From Elusimicrobiota bacterium (lineage in GTDB: Bacteria > Elusimicrobiota > Elusimicrobia > UBA1565 > UBA9628), in assembly GCA_028717525.1 (NCBI GenBank), contig JAQUNT010000169.1:1-5840 (forward strand): a stretch of 5,840 nt of DNA, written 5' to 3'. The notes below the pieces were generated by a model. It saw only the letters and a program-made list of their open reading frames with translations. It was not told the DNA's origin and made no database searches. Made by a program: the position numbers and the translations under genes. Below, in pieces: positions 1-5,840 of this stretch (its first letter is position 1; every line of letters starts with the position of its first letter).

Positions 1-1
1 C

Positions 2-715
2 TTCCCGGACGTGGACTTCTCCGCCGTCGCCAGCCTGCCGCGCGCCCAGGCCCAGGTCTTCTGCGAGGCCAGCTCCTACCAGGCCAAGCTCAAGGAGCTG
101 CTGGCCAAGAGCCCCCGGCCCGTGGTGGAGGCCCCGGCCCCCTTCGGCCTGGCGGGCACGCGCAAATGCCTCGCGGCCGTCGCGGCCGCGACCGGGCGCG
201 CGGCGGCGCTTGACAAGCTGTGGAAGAAGAAGCTGGCGGCGGTCCAGCCGGAATGGGAGAGGATGAAGGCGCAGGCCAAAGGCCTGCGCCTGGCCTTCGT
301 GGTATCGGAGACTACGCTGCCCAGGCTCTGGAGCGTGCGCCACGGCCAGGGCGCGCCCCTGATGCGCATGATCTCGGAGATGGGCTTCCCCGTGGATTTC
401 CTCTACTACGCCCCCCACGCCGAGACCCCGGAGCTCCCCGAGCCCGCGTCCGGCGCGGCCGTGACGCCCTTCCGGACGCCGCGGGAGTTGGAACTCGCCC
501 TGCGCGGCGGGTCCTTCCAGGCCGTCTACTCCGACATATGCTTCGACTGGCGGATCAGCTCGGCCGGCAAGGCCCGGTTCTCGAGCAAGGATTTCGAGAT
601 GGGTCTGGCCGGCGCGCTGCGGTCGTTCCAGAGGCTGCTGGACCTCTGCCGCCTGCCGTTCTACGCCCGCTACGGCGGCCACCTGCCCAGGCCCGCCGGG
701 AGGAGCCATGTCTGA
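2..715 (+). CDS. Nitrogenase component-1-like protein, C-terminal part (5' end outside window)
   Basis: The frame is open from the left edge, and the GTG at 11 is best read as an internal Val, so about 237 residues of a longer protein are visible. The early segment PFGLAGT (140-160), followed by a Leu/Ala-rich helix, matches the nitrogenase component-1 pattern 'PfGi.gT..fl'. Next comes a Rossmann-like strand (RLAFVVSE, about 290-313), then a segment resembling the 'GfpvdflyyaP' turn. The end (AVYSDICFDWR, then KDFEMGLAGALRS and FYARYGGH) resembles the C-terminal lobe of NifD/NifK/BchN/CfbD-type subunits. The N-terminal half, which would carry the cluster-binding Cys, is not visible, so cofactor content cannot be judged here. 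It overlaps the next gene by 8 bp, so the two probably form translationally coupled subunits of one complex. Family-level assignment is fairly firm; substrate and subunit identity are unknown. A reductive enzyme fed by a NifH-like protein is inferred from the family. Confidence 0.72.
   Translation, partial: FPDVDFSAVASLPRAQAQVFCEASSYQAKLKELLAKSPRPVVEAPAPFGLAGTRKCLAAVAAATGRAAALDKLWKKKLAAVQPEWERMKAQAKGLRLAFVVSETTLPRLWSVRHGQGAPLMRMISEMGFPVDFLYYAPHAETPELPEPASGAAVTPFRTPRELELALRGGSFQAVYSDICFDWRISSAGKARFSSKDFEMGLAGALRSFQRLLDLCRLPFYARYGGHLPRPAGRSHV
698..705 (+). promoter_or_regulatory. Ribosome binding site of the second nitrogenase-like gene
   Basis: The purine run GGGAGGAG lies just ahead of the ATG at 708, inside the end of the preceding gene. 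It supports 708 as the start. The spacing is short (2 nt after the last G, 4 nt after GGGAGG). Its position in the overlap fits coupled translation of the two subunits. Confidence 0.6.
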
Positions 716-2015
716 GAGACCAGGCGTCCGCCTCAACCCCCCGTACATGCACGGCGCCTTCCTCGCCCTCAACGCGGTGTCGGACGCCTATTTCCTGGGC
801 GACGGCCCGGACTGCATCCGGGCCAAGGCCGAGCAGATCCACGGCCGCCACGACCTGTGCTCCACGCTCATGTCCTGCGACGGGGAGCACCGCATCAACT
901 ACACGGGGCTGAGCGTCTTCAACATCGCCGCGAACCTCGAGGGCGAGATCGTCTCCGGGCTGCGCCGCATCGCGGCGCGGCCGGGCTGCGGCGCGGTCTT
1001 CCTGGGCGCCATCCCCATGTGCGCCATCGCGGGCACGGACTACGAGCGGCTCCTGCGCGAGGCCCTCTCCGGCTCCGGCATGCCGTCCTTCCTCATCCCT
1101 CCGCAGAGCGGCCTCGCCGGGGACTGGCTCGACGGCTACGCGGCGGTCCTGGAGACCTTGGCCAAGGGGATGGACCTGCGCGGCGCCCAGCCCCGTCCCC
1201 GGAACGTGGCCGTGGTGGGCTACCTGATGGGGCGCAACGAGGGCGACCACCGGGGCAACGTCAAGGAGCTCGAGCGCATGATCCGCGCCCTGGGCCGGGA
1301 GCCGGTCTCGGTCTGGCTCTGCGGCGGCCGCGTCGCGGACCTGCGCGAGGTCCGCAAGGCGGAAGCCATCGTCTCCCTGCCGCACGGTCGCCGGGCGGCG
1401 CGCATCTTGGCCCAGCGCCTGGGCGTGCGGCTCGTCGAGGCGGAGCTCCCCTTCGGACTGGCGGCGAGCCGGCGTTTCATGGAGAAGCTCGGCCGGGAAT
1501 TCAAGAGAGAGTCCGCGGCGCGCCGCTACATCGCGGCCGAGCTCGACGATGTCGCCCCCAGGCTCCAGTGGACCGTGCCCCACGCCTTCCTGGGCCGGCG
1601 CTTCGCTTATGCCGGCGACCCCCACTACGCCGCGCCCTTCGCGGAGACGGTCGAGGAACTCGGGGGCAGGGTCGCGGGCATGATCCTGCTGGGCGCCCCG
1701 CGGCACGTGCCGGAGGAACTGCGCGCAGGTCTGCTGGCGCGGCCGCGCACGGTCTTCGAGCCCATGCAGCCCGAGGTGGAGCGGGACTGGTTCGGCCTCT
1801 CCCGCCAGCGCGCGGACCTCTTCGTGACCACCACCATGGCCCTGGAGCTCATCCGGCCCGAGACCTCCTGGGTGGAGTTCGGCTACCCGTCGGACTACAC
1901 CCACTTCCTCAAGGACGAGCCCTTCCTGGGCTTCCAGGGCGCGCTGGGGTTCCTGTCGCGCCTGGCCAACGAGGTCACCCGGGGCCTCTACGCCTCCACC
2001 CCGGTGCGGCCCTGA
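708..2015 (+). CDS. Nitrogenase component-1-like protein (NifD/NifK/BchN/CfbD superfamily)
   Basis: This 435-residue protein is somewhat shorter than typical NifD or NifK. Residues 11-36 (PPYMHGAFLAL then GDGPDC) align by pattern with the first cluster-binding stretch of nitrogenase subunits. C36 matches the second P-cluster Cys and C105 (IPMCAIAGTDY) the third; 69 residues separate them, against 66 in NifD. At the first Cys position there is Asn/Pro/Tyr instead. A Rossmann-like segment starts at 166 (NVAVVGYLMGRNEGDH). The segment VSLPHGRRAARILAQRLGV (from 222) corresponds to the NifD region holding the FeMo-co Cys, and has Pro-His there. The C-terminal part (GYPSDYTHF at 392-400, PFLGFQGA at 405-412) matches the family's closing motif. 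It overlaps the preceding subunit gene and ends 94 bp before the next gene. It most likely acts as half of a heteromeric reductase that is not a nitrogenase. Reduction of a tetrapyrrole or cofactor precursor is plausible but unproven. Confidence 0.78.
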   Translation: MSERPGVRLNPPYMHGAFLALNAVSDAYFLGDGPDCIRAKAEQIHGRHDLCSTLMSCDGEHRINYTGLSVFNIAANLEGEIVSGLRRIAARPGCGAVFLGAIPMCAIAGTDYERLLREALSGSGMPSFLIPPQSGLAGDWLDGYAAVLETLAKGMDLRGAQPRPRNVAVVGYLMGRNEGDHRGNVKELERMIRALGREPVSVWLCGGRVADLREVRKAEAIVSLPHGRRAARILAQRLGVRLVEAELPFGLAASRRFMEKLGREFKRESAARRYIAAELDDVAPRLQWTVPHAFLGRRFAYAGDPHYAAPFAETVEELGGRVAGMILLGAPRHVPEELRAGLLARPRTVFEPMQPEVERDWFGLSRQRADLFVTTTMALELIRPETSWVEFGYPSDYTHFLKDEPFLGFQGALGFLSRLANEVTRGLYASTPVRP

Positions 2016-2056
2016 GCCGGACCGGCGCTGACGAAAAAGCCGCAACATCGCCGGCC

Positions 2057-2085
2057 TTGACACCACCACGGGCAAGAGGCATACT
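2057..2085 (+). promoter_or_regulatory. Sigma-70-type promoter
   Basis: A perfect -35 hexamer TTGACA (2057-2062) is followed after 17 bp by CATACT (2080-2085), which matches 4 of 6 TATAAT positions. Overlapping TACTAT/TATATC alternatives lie within a few bases. The DNA from about 2080 to 2111 is sharply AT-rich in an otherwise GC-rich window. Transcription would start near 2090-2095, giving a leader of roughly 15-30 nt before the ATGs at 2110 and 2119. The placement suggests a transcription unit for the secreted protein and the Hxs genes that is independent of the nitrogenase-like pair. The rest of the 2016-2109 gap holds only a weak 5-bp hairpin (2016-2026) with no T-tract, so no clear terminator. 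Confidence 0.7.
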
Positions 2086-2109
2086 ATATCTAAAATCTTA
2101 ACTGTAAAT

Positions 2110-3333
2110 ATGGAGAGAATGCGACTCAGCCATCCAGGATGGCTGGCGGGCGCATGGGTGCTATTCTTATGCATCCCGGCCCTCGCGCAATCGACTGCGC
2201 CTACCGGCAAGCCGCCGGCGGCGAGGCCGTCTCCGGCCCTGCAACGCGACATCGACGCGTTCTGCGGCCCGGGCGCCGGCAGCATCGAGGACATGACGGC
2301 CAAGCTGAAGTCCCGGTCTCAGCTGGTTCCGTTCATATTGGACTCCGAGGTGACCGAGCGCGCTTTCGCGGACTACTATGCCTGCCAGTCCCTCATCCCG
2401 GGCCGGGGCGCGAGCTGCGACCAGCTCAAGGGACTGGTCTTCCATTACTCGAACGAGCGGCAGGGCCACAACGTCTGCCGGGAGCAGTCGGGCAGCCGAA
2501 GACTGGCGTTGGGGGTCTTCCGCGGAGGAGATACGACCTCGGCGTGCCGCGACTATCTGGCAGACGGCGGCGCCCGCGAGGAGGACCTGCCCCGCATCTG
2601 CGGCATCTTGGCGGGCGCCGCGAAGAACGGCCGCATCAAGGACGCGGTCGCGGGCCTGATGGCCGCGAAGCTCATTTCGGCCGAGGAGGCGGCATCGTCC
2701 GCCAAGGACATGGTCTATTTTGAAGGCCGCCCTGAGCGCTGCGGCGCCAAGGACGACTGCCGCCTGAAAGCCCGGTTCTTCGCGGCCGTGCGCTCCGGGG
2801 ACGCCGCGGCCTGCGCGGCCGACCCATTCTGCAAAGCCCTCTCCAGCCGCGACGCCGAGGCCTGCGCGCCCTTCCGGGCGGCCGCCAAGAAGTCCCCCTG
2901 CGCCGCGGTCGCCAAGATGCAGGCCGAGCAGGAGGCGCTGGCGGCCAGGGACAAGGCCGCCAAAGCCGCCGCTGCGGCCTTGACCGCCAAGCAGATGGAG
3001 AACGTGACCACCAAGAAGCCCCTGGACCCCGCGACCGCGGCCCTGAAGGAGAAGGCCGCCAAGGAGGAGGCCGCGGCCAAGGCAGCCGCGCTCAAGAGGT
3101 CCGCCGCGGAGCTCGCGATGCGCGAGCGCGTGCTCGCGGAGAAGGTCCGGCGGGCCGAGGCGCGCCGCGTCAAAGCCGAGCCCCCGCGGCAGTTCCGACC
3201 CGGCCAGAAGCAGAATGACATCCCGGCTTCAGTGATGAAGAGGATGGAGGAGATCGAGCGCAGATCCCAGGCCGTCCCGCCCGCCCAGCCGGCGGGGCCG
3301 GCGATGCCTGGCCCGCAGCCGCCGACCCCCTAG
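2110..3333 (+). CDS. Secreted Cys-rich protein of unknown function with Ala/Lys-rich helical C-terminal region
   Basis: I do not recognise a family. The N-terminus has Arg, then a hydrophobic stretch (about residues 11-26) ending PALAQ, a good signal peptidase I site (cut after ALA at residue 26). The Cys at 21 is not in a proper lipobox. The mature part has 12 Cys (52, 92, 103, 123, 146, 164, 211, 217, 235, 241, 252, 264), an even number that suggests disulfides in an exported compartment. Residues about 265-360 are an Ala/Lys/Glu/Arg-rich, probably coiled-coil, helix; the tail (388-407) is Pro-rich. Two starts are possible. ATG 2110 has no ribosome site; ATG 2119 (residue 4) has GGAG at 2112-2115 only 3 nt away and gives a cleaner signal peptide. 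It sits directly behind a promoter and 28 bp before hxsD. It may therefore be transcribed with the Hxs genes, but a functional link is only inferred. Confidence 0.75.
   Translation: MERMRLSHPGWLAGAWVLFLCIPALAQSTAPTGKPPAARPSPALQRDIDAFCGPGAGSIEDMTAKLKSRSQLVPFILDSEVTERAFADYYACQSLIPGRGASCDQLKGLVFHYSNERQGHNVCREQSGSRRLALGVFRGGDTTSACRDYLADGGAREEDLPRICGILAGAAKNGRIKDAVAGLMAAKLISAEEAASSAKDMVYFEGRPERCGAKDDCRLKARFFAAVRSGDAAACAADPFCKALSSRDAEACAPFRAAAKKSPCAAVAKMQAEQEALAARDKAAKAAAAALTAKQMENVTTKKPLDPATAALKEKAAKEEAAAKAAALKRSAAELAMRERVLAEKVRRAEARRVKAEPPRQFRPGQKQNDIPASVMKRMEEIERRSQAVPPAQPAGPAMPGPQPPTP
2127..2145. repeat. Perfect 19-bp inverted repeat in the start region of the secreted-protein gene
   Basis: CAGCCATCC and GGATGGCTG are perfect 9-bp reverse complements around a single central A at 2136. 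The repeat lies about 35-50 bp downstream of the predicted transcription start and inside the signal-peptide codons. It could be a repressor operator, or an mRNA hairpin (8-bp stem, 3-nt loop) near the ribosome site. It could also be chance. Confidence 0.5.
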
Positions 3334-3347
3334 ACATGGGAACCCAG

Positions 3348-3353
3348 AGGAGG
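3348..3353 (+). promoter_or_regulatory. Ribosome binding site deciding the GTG start of hxsD
   Basis: AGGAGG, a full Shine-Dalgarno match, lies 8 nt before GTG 3362. The nearby ATG at 3336 is in another frame, so this site decides for the GTG. Confidence 0.8.
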
Positions 3354-3361
3354 GAATCCGC

Positions 3362-3991
3362 GTGACCGAAACGACAGCCCAGGGACTCAAGCTCACGGTC
3401 GACTCCAGCATCTACCCGCTGGAGGCCATCCAGGCCGCCGCCTACACTTTCAGCGACCGGGTCTTCATCCGCATCGCGCGCAACGGCGGCAAGAAGGAGG
3501 TCAGCCTCTCCCTCAAGACGAAGGCCAAGGGGACGGATCTGGCGGCCATCTCCGACGAGTTCCACAACGAGCTCCTGCACGAGACGCTCCGGCATAAGGT
3601 CTCCCAGGCCAACAAGAAGATCCGGGAGTTCATCGTCACCAAAGCCCTGGTCTCGGCCCAGGTGCCGAGCGCCCCGCCGCCCCCGCCCCAGGAGGTGTCC
3701 GAGGCGGAGTGCCCCGAATGCGCGGCCGAAGCCGCGGCCGCCAAGTCCGCCGCGGCGCAGCCGGCCGCGCCGGTGGATGCCGAGCTCGAGAAGGAGATCG
3801 AGAAGCTCCTCAGCGAGATCGAGAAATCCGGACCCGGCGGGGAAGACCCCCTCGGGGTCGCCGTGCCCTGGGAGAAGAAGTTCGGCGCCAAGGCCGGCCG
3901 TAAGGAAGTCCGTCCGGCCGGTCCCGGCGGGACTTCCGCTACCGCCGGGGCCGCGCCCAAGAAGAAGAAGAAGGGGAAGAAGGCCCGATGA
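3362..3991 (+). CDS. hxsD: His-Xaa-Ser system protein HxsD with a long C-terminal extension
   Basis: HxsD is the small conserved partner encoded with the radical SAM maturases of His-Xaa-Ser systems. Its biochemical role is not established; a helper or substrate-binding role is likely. Residues about 8-100 carry the family pattern: a start strand with SIYPLEAIQAAAYTF, then VFIRIA, a basic strand pair, and the helix DEFHNELLHETLRHKV followed by IREFIVTKAL. That core is about the usual full length of the family. Here it is followed by roughly 109 more residues: a proline run (105-109), CPEC (117-120), Ala-rich stretches, an acidic helix (140-155), a Gly/Pro-rich linker and a Lys-rich end (200-208). 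The extension is low-complexity and unrecognised. Start GTG 3362 is set by the strong AGGAGG. The stop overlaps the hxsB start (ATGA), indicating coupled translation with the maturase it probably works with. Confidence 0.8.
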   Translation: MTETTAQGLKLTVDSSIYPLEAIQAAAYTFSDRVFIRIARNGGKKEVSLSLKTKAKGTDLAAISDEFHNELLHETLRHKVSQANKKIREFIVTKALVSAQVPSAPPPPPQEVSEAECPECAAEAAAAKSAAAQPAAPVDAELEKEIEKLLSEIEKSGPGGEDPLGVAVPWEKKFGAKAGRKEVRPAGPGGTSATAGAAPKKKKKGKKAR

Positions 3992-5460
3992 GCGCGCAGA
4001 CACCGGTCTTGGATCCCGAGCGCTTCGATCCCGTCCAGACGGGATTCTTTCGCTTCCGCCGGCTCGGCCAGCGGTATCTCGTCACCAACGACTTCGGCCG
4101 CTACTGCTTCCTGGCCGACAAAGAGTTTCAGGATTTCGTCGCCGGGAAGCTGGAGCGGTCGGGGCCGCTCTACGCGCGCCTGGCCCGAGACGGCTTCATC
4201 CGCGACCGGATGGACTTCGACGCCCAGATCGCCGGCTGGCGCAGCCGCAACAGCTTCCTCTGGCAGGGGCCGAGCCTGCACGTGGTCGTCGTGACGCTGC
4301 GCTGCAACCACCGCTGTCTCTACTGCCAGTCCAACGCGGTCGCCATGGCCGGCCGCGACACGGACATGGACCGGAAGACCGCCGAGAAGGTGGTCGACCG
4401 CATCTTCGAGAGCACCAGCCCGGCCATCACCATCGAGTTCCAGGGCGGCGAGCCCCTGGTGAACTGGCCGGTCGTCAAGTTCATCGTCGAGTACGCCCGC
4501 AAGAAGAACCGGAAGGCCGGCAAGCACCTCTGGATCAACCTGGTGTCGAACCTCAGCCTCATGGATGACGCCAAGTTCAAGTTCCTCTTCGACAATCAGG
4601 TCAATTTCTGCACCTCCCTGGACGGCCCCGCGGACCTGCACGACCGCAACCGCGTCTACTCGGGCGGCAGCAGCCACGCGCAGACCGTGCGCTGGTTCAA
4701 GAAGATATACCGGAAGACCCTGCGCAAGATGTTCCGCATCGAGGCCCTCTTGACCGTGACACGGTTCTCGCTGGGGCGGCACAAGGACATCGTCGACGAA
4801 TACCTCGGCCTGGGCGCGCGCGGGATCTTCCTGCGCAGCCTCAGCCCGCTGGGCCTGGCGCGCGGGGTCTGGGACCAGATCGGCTACAGCGCCGATGAGT
4901 TCCTGGACTTCTACCGCAAGGCCTTCGACTATATCCTGCGGGTCAACAAGAAGAAGCCCTTCTTCGAGCAGACCGCGCGGATCTTCCTCACCAAGATCAT
5001 GACCGACAGCGACCCGAACTTCCTGGACATCCGCTCGCCGTGCGGGGCGGGGATTGGCCAGATCGCCTACAACTTCGACGGCGGCGTCTACGCCTGCGAC
5101 GAGGGCCGCATGCTCTCGCGCATGGGCGACGAGACCTTCCGGATCGGGAGCGTGTTCGAAGGCGGCTACAAGCAGGCCGTGGGCCACCGCGTCATCAAGG
5201 CCATCTCCATCGCCTCGTGCCTGGACAACCAGCCCGACTGCTCGCGCTGCGCCTACAAGCCCTACTGCGGCGTCTGCCCGGTGCACTGCTACGCCGAGCA
5301 CGGCGACATCATGGGCCGCATGCCCAGCAGCATGCGCTGCCGGATCAACAAGGGCATCCTGGACCACCTCTTCGCGAGGCTGGACGACGAGAAGAACGAG
5401 CGCATATTCCGCAAGTGGATCAAGCAAGGCAAGGAGCGCATCTCCTACCAAAGGCAATAG
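3988..5460 (+). CDS. hxsB: His-Xaa-Ser system radical SAM/SPASM maturase HxsB
   Basis: This 490-residue cytoplasmic radical SAM enzyme is expected to cleave S-adenosylmethionine and modify a ribosomal peptide. The N-terminal part (about 19-95: FFRFRRLGQRYLVTNDFG, later LYARLARDGFI) is the HxsB-type lead domain and looks PqqD-like, possibly a peptide-recognition element. The [4Fe-4S] motif CNHRCLYC places ligands at C106, C110 and C113. FQGGEP (151-156) is the SAM-binding glycine motif. The C-terminal SPASM region has Cys at 352, 370, 411, 418, 421, 427, 430, 434 and 451, enough for two auxiliary Fe-S clusters, with the typical NFDGGVYACDEGR segment. No key residue is missing. The ATG at 3988 overlaps the hxsD stop by 4 bp and follows a purine-rich GAAGAAGG. 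The repeat protein 16 bp downstream is the obvious substrate candidate. The exact modification is unknown. The partner maturase HxsC would have to lie outside the window. Confidence 0.88.
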   Translation: MSAQTPVLDPERFDPVQTGFFRFRRLGQRYLVTNDFGRYCFLADKEFQDFVAGKLERSGPLYARLARDGFIRDRMDFDAQIAGWRSRNSFLWQGPSLHVVVVTLRCNHRCLYCQSNAVAMAGRDTDMDRKTAEKVVDRIFESTSPAITIEFQGGEPLVNWPVVKFIVEYARKKNRKAGKHLWINLVSNLSLMDDAKFKFLFDNQVNFCTSLDGPADLHDRNRVYSGGSSHAQTVRWFKKIYRKTLRKMFRIEALLTVTRFSLGRHKDIVDEYLGLGARGIFLRSLSPLGLARGVWDQIGYSADEFLDFYRKAFDYILRVNKKKPFFEQTARIFLTKIMTDSDPNFLDIRSPCGAGIGQIAYNFDGGVYACDEGRMLSRMGDETFRIGSVFEGGYKQAVGHRVIKAISIASCLDNQPDCSRCAYKPYCGVCPVHCYAEHGDIMGRMPSSMRCRINKGILDHLFARLDDEKNERIFRKWIKQGKERISYQRQ

Positions 5461-5476
5461 GCTGCGGGGGCCATTT

Positions 5477-5840
5477 ATGGGCAACGACATGATTCCCAAG
5501 ATCAAGAAGGACGTCTCCAGGTTCTTGACCAGCGAAGAAGGTAAGATCCTCAAGAAGGACGTGGTCAAGGCCGCGGCGGTCCTCGGCATCGTGGGCGCAG
5601 CCATGATGAGGGCGGAAGACCTCCTGGCCCAGATGGACCACACCAACGCCCTGCATAATTCCGGCGGCGCGGCTCCCCAGCACGTCAGCCACAGCTCGCA
5701 CGCCAGCCACTCGTCCCACGGCTCGCACGGCTCGCACGGCAGCCACGGCTCGCACGGCAGCCACGGCTCGCACGGCAGCCACGGCTCGCACGGCAGCCAC
5801 GGCTCGCACGGCAGCCACGGCTCGCACGGCAGCCACGGCC
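5477..5840 (+). CDS. hxsA: His-Xaa-Ser repeat protein, likely Hxs precursor peptide (3' end outside window)
   Basis: The frame runs from ATG 5477 to the window edge with no stop, so only the first 121 residues are seen. Residues 1-28 are highly charged (KIKKDVSRFLTSEEGKILKK). Residues 29-44 form a hydrophobic Ala/Val/Ile-rich helix that could be a leader or membrane segment. Residues 45-68 link to the array. From residue 69 every third residue is His, with at least 18 His-Xaa-Ser triplets: first Val, Ser, Ala and Ser in the variable place, then Gly throughout. This matches the substrate-type proteins of Hxs systems, where the repeat region is thought to be modified by HxsB/HxsC. The symbol rests on the repeat and the neighbours; membership of the classical HxsA family at the N-terminus is not certain. 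The ribosome site is weak (GGGGG, 6 nt spacer), suggesting coupling to hxsB 16 bp upstream. His-rich repeats could also bind metal. Confidence 0.82.
   Translation, partial: MGNDMIPKIKKDVSRFLTSEEGKILKKDVVKAAAVLGIVGAAMMRAEDLLAQMDHTNALHNSGGAAPQHVSHSSHASHSSHGSHGSHGSHGSHGSHGSHGSHGSHGSHGSHGSHGSHGSHG
5729..5836 (+). repeat. Six perfect tandem copies of an 18-bp unit coding for (Gly-Ser-His)2
   Basis: The unit GGCTCGCACGGCAGCCAC repeats without a single change at 5729, 5747, 5765, 5783, 5801 and 5819. Each copy encodes Gly-Ser-His-Gly-Ser-His, with the Ser codons alternating TCG and AGC. The 18-bp rather than 9-bp period shows expansion by duplication of a two-triplet unit. Base 5840 is C where the next copy would have T, so the exact array ends at the window edge. 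Confidence 0.95.

Noticed and set aside
11..13. GTG at 11 as the start of the first gene
   Set aside because: The frame is open upstream to the window edge, there is no ribosome site, and starting here would remove the N-terminal half of a conserved fold.
2016..2056. Possible rho-independent terminator after the nitrogenase-like genes
   Set aside because: There is only a 5-bp stem (2016-2026) with a single-base centre and no T-tract, so termination cannot be supported.
555..2303. 582-codon open frame on the minus strand
   Set aside because: It runs antisense through the nitrogenase-like gene and across the promoter region. Its product is an Arg/Gly/Ala/Asp-rich low-complexity sequence typical of GC-rich shadow frames.
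3442..5646. 734-codon open frame on the minus strand
   Set aside because: It is antisense to hxsD and hxsB, which have clear motifs. The translation is Val/Ala/Glu/Asp-rich with no recognisable domain.
5420..5836. Minus-strand frame with repeated Ala-Val-Arg-Ala-Val
   Set aside because: It is the mirror of the 18-bp Gly-Ser-His coding repeat. Its periodicity is explained entirely by the sense-strand gene.
5729..5836. Possible CRISPR array
   Set aside because: The units are directly adjacent with no spacers, are only 18 bp long and are in frame with a coding sequence.

Overview
This is a dense, very GC-rich bacterial window in which every gene lies on the + strand. It falls into two blocks separated by a short AT-rich promoter island. 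The first block (2-2015) holds the end of one nitrogenase component-1-like gene and the whole of a second, overlapping by 8 bp. Both look like distant NifD/NifK relatives (the group that includes BchN/BchB and CfbD) rather than true nitrogenase. The complete one keeps two Cys at P-cluster-like positions, lacks the first, and shows no Cys at the place expected for the FeMo-cofactor ligand.

After a good sigma-70-type promoter (2057-2085) comes a second block. It opens with a signal-peptide-bearing protein with 12 Cys in its mature part (2110-3333). Three genes of a His-Xaa-Ser (Hxs) peptide-modification system follow: hxsD with an unusual long C-terminal extension (3362-3991), the radical SAM/SPASM maturase hxsB (3988-5460), and a precursor-like protein running off the window end (5477-5840). 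That last gene has a charged and then hydrophobic leader of about 65 residues, followed by at least 18 consecutive His-Xaa-Ser triplets, mostly Gly-Ser-His. Spacing is tight (28 bp, a 4-bp ATGA overlap, 16 bp), so the block is probably one operon. The likely logic is that HxsB, helped by the small partner HxsD, modifies the repeat region of the last protein. The second maturase, HxsC, is not in the window.

The organism cannot be fixed from sequence alone. Nitrogenase paralogues with radical SAM genes have been described, as I recall, in free-living groundwater Elusimicrobiota and in some Myxococcales. Together with the high GC, this makes a free-living Elusimicrobiota-like or delta/myxobacterial genome the best guess. 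No tRNA, rRNA, insertion sequence, CRISPR array or convincing rho-independent terminator was seen.
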